Below, in pieces: positions 22,277-32,132 of a stretch of DNA of 64,000 nt. Below the pieces are notes generated by a model. It did not search any database. It saw nothing but the letters and a program-made list of their open reading frames with translations, and was not told where the DNA came from. The DNA is from Meconema thalassinum (taxonomy: Eukaryota > Arthropoda > Insecta > Orthoptera > Tettigoniidae): the NCBI GenBank assembly GCA_946902985.2, contig OX336389.2, positions 280,409,527-280,473,526 on the forward strand. Direction: 5' to 3'. The first letter of the stretch is position 1. Every line of letters begins with the position of its first letter. The position numbers and the translations under genes are program-made.

Positions 22277-23135
22277 TAGGGCTCGGATTTTTAGGTGCTA
22301 AAAATCAGGAAAATATTTATTCTTTATGTATTAAACATACCTGAAATATGTGACAAAAAAGTAAAAATATGTAATTATAATTTAGTTTATTAATATGCAG
22401 TACTCACGAATGCAATTTATTCTATGTCTCACTGACTGCTGAAGCATTACAATACACAACGAGATACATCTTCAGGTTGTCCATCACAAATGACCGACGA
22501 TTGTCGCGAAACACTTATTCTGAAGGCGCGAAACTGCGGCAATATGTTTCTTGTCCTTGAGGTGTTGTGTAACTTGAGACCGCTGCTCAGTCTTGATGGC
22601 TTTCTCACATAGTTGGCAGAACAGAACGCCCCCATTAGAAATAAAATTATCTTTAAATTCTAATTTTTTACTTTGGGCATCGTGGACCTGCCTTACACTT
22701 CACAGTGCCAGAAATGAATCGCACGTGAGTGACAATGGTTCCAGGTAGCTGGGGGAGGGAGAGTAACACTGGTTCCAGGTAGCTGGGGGGAGGGAGAGGT
22801 CTAGCACGTGGTGCAATATGGCTATGGACAAGGAAATCCCCAGCTTCCACAGTGAGTGGCACGGGGTGGCAAGTTAAGAATAACAGAGTTGCAAGCTGAC
22901 ATACGCTCTGCATGAAGATTAGATAACTCACAGTTTCTTCCCCGTTGAAGTAACACCCAACAAAAATGCAATAAACTGGAAGATCTAGCATACTGATTTT
23001 GAAAAATGTAAATATTATGTCTTTTTATGTGCAAATAAATAAGTGAAAAGCAGGAATTTATGTATTTATAGAAAAAATGCTTAAAATATGTATTTACATA
23101 AATAAATATTTATTTACCTAAAAATCCGAACCCTA
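22277..23135 (-). mobile_element. hAT remnant, 859 bp
   Basis: The ends TAGGGCTCGGATTTTTAGGT and its inverted partner at 23116-23135 match at 19 of 20 positions. Perfect 8-bp duplications, gatataag, lie at 22269-22276 and 23136-23143, diagnostic of hAT. It retains only a zinc-finger segment of a transposase, so it was moved in trans or suffered an internal deletion. Confidence 0.9.
22484..22680 (-). pseudogene. hAT transposase N-terminal zinc finger remnant
   Basis: Minus-strand codons upstream of a TGA (22484-22486) read FISNGGVLFCQLCEKAIK and then QVTQHLKDKKHIAAV. The C-x2-C and H-x5-H pairs form a BED/C2H2-like finger, typical of hAT transposase N-termini. The start is uncertain: an ATG near 22680 leads into another frame, implying a small indel. 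The catalytic core is absent. Confidence 0.7.
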
Positions 23136-23499
23136 GATATAAGGAAGCATGCTATTGGTCAAGAACCGTCTGCTATAGGTCAGTAGCGAACAAAGGTTAT
23201 TGTCGGCGCGTGCTACTGCCTAACGTTTGAGTCGAGGAAAGTGAGAGAACTATGTCTGTTCTCACTTCTTTTCGTAATCAAATGTTTCGTGATTACCTTA
23301 CTAGGCCATCATTTTCGTAAACGCGATCGTAGAACACAGCGGAAAACAACAAGGTTAAAGATTCACTGATTCAGCATGATATTCTTCGAGAGAGTGAGTG
23401 AGTGAGGTGAGTGAATGGAGCTGACGAAGTAGGAAAGGGGACAGAGGAGAGAGGTGAGTAGGGGCTTGCCAATCACGCTATGTAGTGGGAGTTAGCTCG
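23136..23499. other. No recognised gene
   Basis: Includes a short gagt/gtga-rich tract near 23390-23420. It is the left flank of the copia element; no gene seen. Confidence 0.45.
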
Positions 23500-23725
23500 T
23501 GTCATAAAATAATTAGCAAAAAGGGTTTACTAAATACAGTTCTAAACTCCAAATTGATGGGAGAAGAAACAAACACTGACATCCATTGGTCACAACCGGA
23601 AACAGACAGTTATATTCAAAAAAATACATTTGACTTGTACGGTATACAAAAACAAAAGAAGAACACTATGAGAAATACAAAAACAAAAGAAACACACTAT
23701 GAGAATTTGTGAATGCAAACTCACA
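23500..23725 (-). repeat. Copia 3' LTR
   Basis: It shares essentially all bases with 27283-27509; I noticed one substitution and one A-run length difference (7 versus 8). In element sense it begins TGTGAG and ends TGACA. Confidence 0.95.
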
Positions 23726-23737
23726 CTTCCCCCCATT
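23726..23737 (-). other. Copia polypurine tract
   Basis: In element sense aatggggggaag lies directly before the 3' LTR, the position of plus-strand DNA priming. Confidence 0.85.
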
Positions 23738-23803
23738 CACAAATTGCAAAAAAAAACTTAAAACAAAAAAATACATAACTAGCCTTACACTAACAACAAA
23801 CAT

Positions 23804-26800
23804 TTACATATCATTCCTTGTATGGTAGCAAAGGGCAACATACAAGTCATGATCTGGGCTAAAATACAGACATGGATCACATTTGCTTTGATTTAAGCCA
23901 AGCTTGACAAGTTGTGCAGTGATACAATTGTGCCAATCTTTACCAGCTTGACATAAACCGCAAATACTCTTGTTGAGTTTTAGCACATAGTCTGGGTATT
24001 CTACACTGCGAAAACCTTCTGGTTGACTTACAAATACAGTTTCCTTAATTTTGCTATTAAGGTATGCCGATACAATGTCCAAATGACAATTATCCCATTC
24101 ACGCTCTACTCCTATGGCTATAAGGGTCTTAATAGTTTTCCTTTTTACCACAGGACTGTAGGATTCAAGGAAATCAGTACCCTTTATCTGACTGAAACCT
24201 TGAGCTACTAAACGTGCTCTATACCTAAGTACTTCACCTTCTTGGTTTCGTTTAGTTTTATACACCCATTTGGTAACTATGACAGTCTTGCCACCTGAAT
24301 CTTCTGCAAGTGTCCACACATTATGTTTTTCCAAGAGGGCAATCTCTTGGTTCATTGCCTCAAACCATTTATCTTTGTCATCTCGTGAGGTGGCTTCTTG
24401 AAAAGACACCGGATCGTTATATTCTGACCTCAACATGACAATGCGACATTTGACCTTGACTTCATTACAACACACACACTTACTGGGAAGTTTTCTATCT
24501 CTACTCGACCTGCGTAATACTGGGTGTTCAGGCTGTAATGGAGCGTCTATTACGACATCAGAATCTGACAAAGAGGCATCACTATCACTTGGTACAGAAT
24601 TTTCATTTCCTGATTCGGCTACTTCGTGTTCAAACACGTCACCTCCACAATCTTTCTGCTCGACAAACACTTCTCCAACTGTTCTAGGTTCACAATCTAT
24701 CTGAGTTACAGGTTTTTCCTGGGCTTTTACAGAAAACGGAAATACATCTTCAACAAATTCTAGATTCCTGGATTTAATGACACATTTCTTTTCGATGTCC
24801 CATACACGGTAGCCCCTCGAGTCATCGGGGTACCCTAGCATTGCACCAACATTTGCCCTTGGCACTAACTTTTCCACATTACGTTTATGGATCCAAACTT
24901 TACAACCAAATGATTTTAACATAAGCAATTCCTGGTCTGACAACTTTCTACTCGTCCACAGTTCAAATGGGATGTTCTTTACAGTTGATGACACACACCT
25001 ATTCTTTATATAGCAGGCTGTGCTGATGGCTTCCCCCAAAAATTGAACTGGCATGCCTGACTGAATGAGCATGCACCTACTAGTGGTGAGAAGTTGCTGG
25101 TTGAGGCGTTCAGCAACGCCATTCTGTTGGGGAGAGTAAGCCATTGTTAACCTACGAACAATACCTTCTTTTTCAAGATAGTTACAAAACTCTGTACTTA
25201 AATACTCTCCACCGTTGTCTGAATGGAAAGATTTCAACTTGGTCCCTTGTGCTGTCTCCATTAGGGCCTTAATCTTGAGAAACTCATTAAATGCACCACT
25301 CTTATGCTTAAGGAACCTTACATATGAGAATCTGGTACAATCATCAGTAAATGTAATAAAATATTTGCTACCTCCAATCAATGGGTGCTCTAACTGGCAT
25401 ACATCAGAGAACACAACATCTAATGGCTTCTGAGATACATGATCTCTTTCATTAAATTTAAGTCTTTTCATTTTACCTTGTTTACAAGTATCACAATCAA
25501 GATTCTTTTCTTTGGGTATAAAATCACGATCTGGAATGTTCAGAACGTGGCCAAAACGCTGATGCCATATTCCGCTAGTTACAGCTTTGTTGCTCTTAGC
25601 ATACACAACCTCCACCTCGTCATTACAAGCAAATTTTTTCCCTTGTTCTACCATAAAATAATCACAATTTACCTCATACATATTTCCAACAGCCTCACCC
25701 GTAAGGAATATACCCTCATGATCTGACAATACAACTTTGCTATCTTTAATGGTTACGACTGCACCTTTCCTGTCAATTTGACCTACAGATATTAAATTGT
25801 CTTGAAGACCTGGGACATACAACACTCTTTTCAGTTTTAGAAAAGAACCTCCACACTTGTCAGATAGCTTCATAAGCACACTTCCCATACCACATACACT
25901 AACTACGGATCCATCAGCTGTGTCTACACTACCAGAAACCTTTGGGGTGTAATCATACAGAATATCCTTATAAGGTGTCAGGTGCTCAGTGGCTCCTGAA
26001 TCTACATACCACCTGCATACACATTCAGATGCATCATCCTTGCTTTCAGTTGTCACATAAGCCTTTACCTTAACACTACTAGCATTAACCTGAACATATT
26101 CGTTTGCCACCTCATCGTCCTTTACCGTGGCAATAACCTCACGATTCTTAACCTTAACATTTTCCTTGCGTCCATTACTACAATTCCGGGAAGTATGACC
26201 TATCTTGGCACAATTAAAACACAAAACTGAACCTTTCTTTCTTGCTTCATGAACTAAATCACAGAACTTCGCAATATGCCCCTGTTCTTGGCACTTGTAG
26301 CACATGAATCCACCACTACCTGTTGGCTTGTTGACACTTTTGCTGCTGTTGACGACCCCCTTGGAATTTAAGCGCATGGCTGCCACCATTGCCTTCACGC
26401 TTTCACCCTCAGATTCTTCCTTCTTCAGCCTCGCATAAGTCTCCTGTTCTCGCTCCCTCTTTAGTTTGTCCAACTTGTTCTTTCTCTCCTCCAACAATAG
26501 TTTGGCTCGCACTACCTTTACACTTAAGTTTTCTTCATTGCTTTCCAATGAACGTATCAAATTTTCGTACTCCCGCTTTTCCAGTCCTCTGAGAATAAAA
26601 GCAGCTTTGGCCTTATCCGTAAATTTTATACCTACATCGTCCAACCGTGCACACCAAGTGAGCACTTTATCAACAAATGTACGCATGCTAATGTCACTAG
26701 TTTTCTTAAAAAGACACAATTCTTCTAACATCGTCACAATTTGAAGGACTCCGGTATCGCAACATGAAGTCAGAAGATTCTGCCATGCTTCCTTAGCTGT

Positions 26801-27079
26801 CTCCGCTTCTTTGATATCACCTAGGAAAGGGTCGGTGACCAAACCTATGAGCAAGTTTTTCGCGTCTTGATCTTTGCCCAGTTGGGCCTCGGAGTACTCT
26901 TCAACGGGTGTATCTTCTACCTCTCCTGTATCGGTCTTTCGTGGGAAACCTTGAACCGCGTCCCACAGACGCCTTGTTTGAAGCAATGCCTTTGTTCGGG
27001 TGCTCCACGCTTCCCAATTGTCGTCCTGTAACCTCACTATTGCAACTACTCGCTCGCTGCTTCCCGTAGCTGAATCCAT
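23804..27079 (-). CDS. Copia Gag-Pol polyprotein, truncated in reverse transcriptase
   Basis: One 1,091-codon frame. Gag-like region ~1-250; two CCHC knuckles at 260-273 and 287-300; protease DSG at 360-362; integrase zinc region near 506-533 and catalytic Asp559, Asp621, Glu657. The reverse-transcriptase start includes KWVYKTKRN and the first catalytic Asp in HLDIVSAYL. The frame ends in a short non-homologous tail after DPCLYFSPDHDLYVALCY, just where a YVDD box is expected. Full copia polyproteins are roughly 1,400 residues, so about a quarter is lost. The frame is otherwise free of stops, in keeping with the young LTRs. Gag, protease and integrase could still be made. Confidence 0.95.
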   Translation of the reverse strand: MDSATGSSERVVAIVRLQDDNWEAWSTRTKALLQTRRLWDAVQGFPRKTDTGEVEDTPVEEYSEAQLGKDQDAKNLLIGLVTDPFLGDIKEAETAKEAWQNLLTSCCDTGVLQIVTMLEELCLFKKTSDISMRTFVDKVLTWCARLDDVGIKFTDKAKAAFILRGLEKREYENLIRSLESNEENLSVKVVRAKLLLEERKNKLDKLKREREQETYARLKKEESEGESVKAMVAAMRLNSKGVVNSSKSVNKPTGSGGFMCYKCQEQGHIAKFCDLVHEARKKGSVLCFNCAKIGHTSRNCSNGRKENVKVKNREVIATVKDDEVANEYVQVNASSVKVKAYVTTESKDDASECVCRWYVDSGATEHLTPYKDILYDYTPKVSGSVDTADGSVVSVCGMGSVLMKLSDKCGGSFLKLKRVLYVPGLQDNLISVGQIDRKGAVVTIKDSKVVLSDHEGIFLTGEAVGNMYEVNCDYFMVEQGKKFACNDEVEVVYAKSNKAVTSGIWHQRFGHVLNIPDRDFIPKEKNLDCDTCKQGKMKRLKFNERDHVSQKPLDVVFSDVCQLEHPLIGGSKYFITFTDDCTRFSYVRFLKHKSGAFNEFLKIKALMETAQGTKLKSFHSDNGGEYLSTEFCNYLEKEGIVRRLTMAYSPQQNGVAERLNQQLLTTSRCMLIQSGMPVQFLGEAISTACYIKNRCVSSTVKNIPFELWTSRKLSDQELLMLKSFGCKVWIHKRNVEKLVPRANVGAMLGYPDDSRGYRVWDIEKKCVIKSRNLEFVEDVFPFSVKAQEKPVTQIDCEPRTVGEVFVEQKDCGGDVFEHEVAESGNENSVPSDSDASLSDSDVVIDAPLQPEHPVLRRSSRDRKLPSKCVCCNEVKVKCRIVMLRSEYNDPVSFQEATSRDDKDKWFEAMNQEIALLEKHNVWTLAEDSGGKTVIVTKWVYKTKRNQEGEVLRYRARLVAQGFSQIKGTDFLESYSPVVKRKTIKTLIAIGVEREWDNCHLDIVSAYLNSKIKETVFVSQPEGFRSVEYPDYVLKLNKSICGLCQAGKDWHNCITAQLVKLGLNQSKCDPCLYFSPDHDLYVALCYHTRNDM

Positions 27080-27268
27080 GTTAGTATGTATACTTAAAAT
27101 AAAGCGTACAAATAGTCCTCACAATAGAAAAATCGTCCACAAAATTCACCAAAATCTATCTTGGATGCACACTTAACTGTCCACATGTGCACCGCACATA
27201 TCAACACCCTTTAACGACCGACATTCTCCCATCACAAAGTCCACACATTAACAACAATAAGCGTTTAA

Positions 27269-27282
27269 CTGGGCTCATAACC
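27269..27282 (-). other. Copia primer-binding site (initiator tRNA-Met, internal)
   Basis: Directly after the 5' LTR the element reads ggttatgagcccag. This matches, with one mismatch, the known Drosophila copia primer site, which pairs with the anticodon arm of initiator tRNA-Met rather than its 3' end. It implies priming by a half-tRNA. Confidence 0.75.
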
Positions 27283-27509
27283 TGTCAAAAAATAATTAGC
27301 AAAAAGGGTTTACTAAATACAGTTCTAAACTCCAAATTGATGGGAGAAGAAACAAACACTGACATCCATTGGTCACAACCGGAAACAGACAGTTATATTC
27401 AAAAAAAATACATTTGACTTGTACGGTATACAAAAACAAAAGAAGAACACTATGAGAAATACAAAAACAAAAGAAACACACTATGAGAATTTGTGAATGC
27501 AAACTCACA
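27283..27509 (-). repeat. Copia 5' LTR
   Basis: Partner of the LTR at 23500-23725. As the 5' LTR of a minus-strand element it should hold the promoter; no clear TATA box is visible to me. Confidence 0.95.
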
Positions 27510-27585
27510 GCTCGGACCTGAAGGGTAGAGTGAAATGTAGAGTGAAATCGAACCGAACAACTCTCATCCTCGCGTTTGGATAACA

Positions 27586-27837
27586 AAAGGAAGAAAGGAA
27601 GATTGTAGTTTTACGTGACCGTGAATCTTGTGATTATGAGCCACGGGGAGGAAGCTTGTAGTTTAACGTGACCGTTAATCTCGCGATCATAAGCCACGGG
27701 ACCTCCGTTTTAAGTGGAAACCGAACCACAGGACATGGCATTTCACTTCGAAAATCTCACATGCATTGACCGGGAATCGAACCCGGTCCGCCTTGGTGAG
27801 AGGCATACAGCTTGACCGCTGCGCCACCACGCCCCCT
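27586..27837 (-). mobile_element. tRNA-derived SINE, family F
   Basis: The minus-strand head has ggtggcgcagcggtcaagct (A box) and gggttcgattcccggtcaa (B box). Perfect 12-bp duplications, gtttggataaca, lie at 27574-27585 and 27838-27849. The 3' part carries two related segments (agtttaacgtgaccgttaat and a diverged repeat). Length 252 bp. Confidence 0.93.
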
Positions 27838-27849
27838 GTTTGGATAACA

Positions 27850-28595
27850 TGCACTGAGGCTGGATCAAGGCTCACTTCACAGTAGTGCAATAACCGGCTG
27901 TGTGGCTCAAGACATTCAGGCACTCATTTTCTGTACACAAGGTCGCGGGATGAAGTCTCGGCACAGTCAGTTGGCATTGACGGGAGTTTAGGCCTATATG
28001 CATGATACCCATGTCAGTAGATTTTCTGGCATGATAAGGAAACCCATCCTGAGTTATATTACGCCAGATTGGCATCTCTAAAGCCAATGTAATTAAAAGG
28101 AACGGAAACCCATAACATAACGTAGTGTTATTATAATCATAGCACCATAAAAACAATTAAGGGACACGTGCGACGGTACCCTCAGAGAATTTTTGACTAA
28201 ACTCAGGAATCTGAGCGTACCACTTTCCAACACTCATGGAGAGCTTTATACCTGGGAGGGGAGCAGGGAATTGAAAGTGGTGTCTCTGGGTAAAATGCAA
28301 GCACGTTTCCCTTAAAAATGGTTGATTGGCTATGCAATTTCTTGCGCAGTGTCTATTTAACACAACGAGATATTTTATAATGCTGATTTCATATTACTGT
28401 AAGTTATATTAAAAGTAACCGATCAAATACTGTACATGAAATTTGCAATGCATATGATTCTCGTGCTACATAATTATTATCTTATATTTAAACTCATGCC
28501 ACTAGAAATACGTTTACTTCTGTAATTCTATTAATCGTCGCTTAAGTAATAATACCACCTTGCGCATCCCTGCGTCTTGATCCTTAAAGGGATCT
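27850..28595. other. No recognised feature
   Basis: No coding frame with family resemblance and no repeat ends found. Confidence 0.45.
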
Positions 28596-28890
28596 TCTCG
28601 TGGTGTAGCGGCTAGCATTCTCGGCTGTCACCTCCAGAAGTCCGGGTTAGATTCGCGGCTCTGCCAAGAAATTTAATTCTGGTCTGAGGACTGGAACGGA
28701 GTACACTCAGCCTCGTGAGGAAAACTGAAGAGAGGTGGGTTCGACTCCCATTTCAGCCAACCTGGAAGTGGGTTTGCGTGGTTTCCCACTTCTGCTCCAG
28801 GAAAATGCCGGGATGGTTCCAAACTAAAGACCACGGCTGCCTCCTTCCCAATTCTGACCTGAATTGCAAATACACACACTAATACAGGCA
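28596..28890 (+). mobile_element. tRNA-derived SINE, family B
   Basis: Head tctcgtggtgtagcggctag with a B-box-like gggttagattcgcggctctg, then the family body (aagaaatttaattctggtct, gtggtttcccacttctgctc) and part of the tail. No clear target duplication. Confidence 0.88.
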
Positions 28891-29245
28891 TCACATATTA
28901 TTTAGCGTATGGTTTATAGTGCCGGGAGTGTCCGCAGACATGTTTGGCTCGCCATAGTTTGTAGTTCCTCCTATGCGGACACCCATGTGGTGAGCTACAG
29001 GTACCGTCGCGTGTGGATGAGATGAAATGAATGGAGATGAATGAGCAAGTTCAGTTTCAAGTAGTTCCGACTTTGGCTACCAGATGCCACTGATACCTAG
29101 TGACGAACGTTGGAACTTGATAGACCGTTTCTAACGAAATATAACCTACACATTTGGCTACACACTACCAAATTGTAGTGATACACAAGAACCTCGTTTA
29201 TCCGGCCCTCATTAATCCGGATCTCCGGTTTATCCGAATCAAATA

Positions 29246-30710
29246 CACACATCAAAAAAAGTTTTGCATCACCTCGGTTCCAAGAGTTCCGGAACCGTTA
29301 TATACAAAGGGAATAGAGATCAACACAAACAACATTTCAGCTCGTTTTATTGCTCATGAGACCCACACATTGCATTTTGTACCATCATACAGCTAGACTT
29401 TCAGCATTTGTGGTCCAGATTGCAGTACACACCACTACCTCTAATACCCAGTAGCACGTCCTCTTGCATTGATGCATGCCTGTATTCGCCGTGGCATACT
29501 ATCCACAAGTTCATCAAGACACTGTTGGTCCAAATTGTCCCACTCCTCAACGACAATTCGGCGTAAATCTCTCAGAGTGGTTGGTGGGTCAAGACGTCCA
29601 TAAACAGCCCTTTTCAACATATCCCAGGCATGTTCGATAGGGTTCATGTCTGGCGAACATGCTGGCCACTGTAGTCGAGCGATGTCGTTATCTTGAAGGA
29701 ACGCATTCACAAGATGTGCACGATGAGGTCGAGAATTGTCGTCCATGAAGACAAATGCCTCTCCAATATTCTGCCGATATGGTTGCACTATGGGTCGGAG
29801 GATGTCATTCAGGTATCGTAAAGCCGTTTCGGAGCCTTCCATGACCACCAGTGGCGTACGTCGGCCCCACATAATGCCACCCCAAAACATCAGGGAACCA
29901 CCACCTTGCTGCACTCGCTGGACAGTGTGTCTAAGACGTTCAGCCTGACCAGGGTGCCTCCAAACACGTCTCCGACGATTGTCTGGTTGAAGGCATATGC
30001 GACACTCATCGGTGAAGAGAACGTGATGCCAATTCCGTGGGGTCCATTCAGCATGTTGTTGGGCCCATCTGTACCGCGCTGCATGGTGTCGGGGTTGCAA
30101 AGCTGGACCTCGCCATGGACGTCGGGAGTGAAGTTGCGCATCATGCAGCCTATTGCGCACAGTTTGAGTTGAAACACGACGTCCTGTGGCTGAACGAAAC
30201 GCATTATTCAACATGGTGGCATTGCTGTCAGGGTTCCTCCGAGCGGCAATCCGTAAGTAGCGGTCATCCACTACAGTAGTAGCCCTTGGGCGGCCTGAGC
30301 GAGGCCTGTCATCGACAGTTCCTGTATCTCTGTACCTCCTCCATGTCCGAACAACATCGCTTTGGTTCACTCTGAGACGCCTGGAAACTTCCCTTGTTGA
30401 GAGCCCTTCTTGACACAAAGTAACAATGCGGACGCGATCGAACTGCGGTATTGACCTTCTAGGCATGGTAGAACTACAGACAACATGAGCAGCGTACCTT
30501 CGTCCTGGTGGAATGACTGGAACTGATCGGCTGTCGTACACCCTCCGTCTAATAGGCCCTGCTCATGCATGGTTGTTTACATCTTTGAGCAGTTTTAGTG
30601 ACATCTATGAACAGTCAAAGGGACTGTATCTTGGATACAATATACACAGTCAACGTCTATATGCCGGAGATCTGGGAACCGAGGTGATGCAAAACTTTTT
30701 TTGATGTGTG
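29246..30710 (-). mobile_element. Complete Tc1 transposon, 1,465 bp
   Basis: Perfect 36-bp inverted ends (starting CACACATCAAAAAAAGTTTT at 29246 and mirrored at 30675-30710) are flanked by TA on both sides (29244-29245, 30711-30712). It contains one uninterrupted transposase gene. It is the youngest layer of a three-level nest: SINE, MITE, Tc1. Confidence 0.95.
29441..30466 (-). CDS. Tc1-family transposase (DD34E), apparently intact
   Basis: I place the start at 30466 (MPRRSIPQFDRVRIV) because Tc1 transposases begin close to such a helix-turn-helix; the frame also opens 25 codons upstream. About 341 residues, the usual Tc1 length. The N-terminal half has paired helix-turn-helix motifs (STREVSRRLRVNQSDVVR) and an arginine/proline linker (RPRSGRPRAT). 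The catalytic triad is TDECR, DDNSRPHRA and NPIEHAWD, with 34 residues between the second Asp and the Glu. GGIMWG is the typical glycine-rich box. The gene catalyses cut-and-paste transposition at TA. No stop or frameshift seen, and with perfect inverted ends the copy could be active. Confidence 0.96.
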   Translation of the reverse strand: MPRRSIPQFDRVRIVTLCQEGLSTREVSRRLRVNQSDVVRTWRRYRDTGTVDDRPRSGRPRATTVVDDRYLRIAARRNPDSNATMLNNAFRSATGRRVSTQTVRNRLHDAQLHSRRPWRGPALQPRHHAARYRWAQQHAEWTPRNWHHVLFTDECRICLQPDNRRRRVWRHPGQAERLRHTVQRVQQGGGSLMFWGGIMWGRRTPLVVMEGSETALRYLNDILRPIVQPYRQNIGEAFVFMDDNSRPHRAHLVNAFLQDNDIARLQWPACSPDMNPIEHAWDMLKRAVYGRLDPPTTLRDLRRIVVEEWDNLDQQCLDELVDSMPRRIQACINARGRATGY

Positions 30711-31339
30711 TATAATAAAAGAAACATTTTTACTGTACAGTATTTCTTTTACGGGGTCGACTGTTCTTGAATGTCTTTTCCGCCAAGGATAGTTAAGGAC
30801 AGGAATTTGAAGTAATTCGGCCACAGTCTATCAACGGTACCGTCCCGGCATTCGCCTGGAATAGAGAACTGACGTTAGTAAAACGTCTTCGTGATCGTGC
30901 TGCGAGCAAACTCTGTACAAACGTAAAACAGAAAAAACTCACACATTATTTTAGTACATACAACAGCCGTAAATGTAAGAAACGTGTCTTTTTTTATGGC
31001 TACAATTGACAGAAGGTAGGCCAGGCCCTATTACCACTTATGTTAATAGATTATATAACATGTATTTGTTTTTAGTGTTTTCTGGATTATCCGGATTTTC
31101 GATAATCCGGATCAGTTTTGGTCCAATTTAATCCGGATAAACGAGGTTCTTGTGTAGGTTCTTTTTCATGCCATAAATCTATGACATGGGCCCGCCGACT
31201 TTACTTCCCCTCCGAAGGAAGGGATTTTAACGCTCTGAAAAAATCCGACGACTTCGGCCGGGTTTTAAACTACAATCTTGGGCATAGCAGTTCAGTATGC
31301 TACCGACTACGCCACCAAAACCGCTAAAGGCGTCACAAT

Positions 31340-31425
31340 AACACACGTTATTAGACAAAATTCCACACACCCAATTACAAGGGGCTTAATGGCCACGATA
31401 TCAAAGCCCCTCAAATGATGTTTCC
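31340..31425 (+). mobile_element. Family B SINE tail fragment
   Basis: The sequence attccacacacccaatta and atatcaaagcccctcaaatg corresponds to the family B 3' region seen at 59430-59500. Divergent; no head. Confidence 0.6.
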
Positions 31426-31532
31426 AGTCCTGGAGGTGTGTTGATGCGAGTTATCTTGAACAACGACGAAAACTTTGATTTAAGGTGGGCAAGCACTAAA
31501 AAGACCATTTTGCTATATTAATGTTATTTTTA

Positions 31533-32128
31533 GCCTATTTTCATTTATAAAAAAAAAGGCTTTTGAGATCACCCTTTGTCCGTGTGAGTATGTGTGTGCA
31601 TCCCCCCATAATAACATATAAACGGATGGAGTGATTTCAATGAAACTCAGTAAGGCCATAGCACCATTTTGGTCAAACCCCAACCATGCCCTTCAAATTT
31701 TATTACGTCTCACCAATCCATTATGGCTCCTGTGTGAAATATTTCACCGGCGAACTATAGCCTATCTCCGAAACTATTACCGATATCACCCTGACATTTT
31801 GTACGAAGATAAAGGGCACTACTAGAGGTTCACCTATGAGACTTTCAAAAACCCGGTAACTACAAAACCAACATGGCGGCCAAGCAAAGTTGAAACTTTT
31901 AAATAGACTTTTCTCGCGAATTAACCATCCAATCGCAATTAAACTTGGAAGAGCAAATGTTTATACATATTGTAATGCACTGGCATCTAATTTAGTTCAA
32001 TTCTTTACATAACCTCAAGATGGCGGATGTGCGAAATTGTAAAATTAAGTTTTTATTTCTTGTGTCGTAATCATGCGATCGAAGTGAAAGTTTGAATAAT
32101 GAACCTACGCAATGATTTTCATTTAATG
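31533..32128 (+). mobile_element. Relative of the 20.5 kb stem-loop/microsatellite element
   Basis: Order of parts: tagcctattttca stem half, aaggcttttgagatc, a short gtgtg-rich tract, ccccccat, then ggatggagtgatttcaatga and a body. The same order occurs on the minus strand of 20452-21841. It ends close to where the giant element copy begins at 32133. No protein is encoded. Confidence 0.5.
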
Positions 32129-32132
32129 GTAC

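Larger units (their letters stand above)
23500..27509 (-). mobile_element. Ty1/copia retrotransposon, internally deleted
   Basis: Two LTRs of 226 and 227 bp enclose a gag-pol gene on the minus strand. Perfect 5-bp duplications, gctcg, flank the element (23495-23499 and 27510-27514), as expected for copia integrase. The LTRs differ at only about two positions, so insertion was recent. Primer site and polypurine tract are both in place. The coding region stops where the reverse-transcriptase catalytic box should begin, and RNase H is missing, so this copy cannot reverse-transcribe itself. Confidence 0.97.
29184..31154. mobile_element. Tigger/pogo-like MITE carrying a Tc1 insertion
   Basis: CACAAGAACCTCGTTTATCC at the left has a perfect inverted partner at the right end, and TA flanks both sides (29182-29183, 31155-31156). 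The end sequence resembles the GAACCTCG..ATCCG ends of Tigger/pogo elements. Without the Tc1 insert it is about 504 bp and non-coding, so it was moved in trans. Confidence 0.88.
29063..31325 (-). mobile_element. SINE, family J, copy 2, split by a MITE
   Basis: The minus-strand SINE runs 31325-31155, is interrupted, and resumes 29183-29063. Joining points match the uninterrupted copy at 7438-7745, where the corresponding TA lies within agaacctaccactg. The interrupting DNA is the Tigger-like MITE 29184-31154. The head (gtggcgtagtcggtagc) is better preserved here than in copy 1. Confidence 0.88.
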
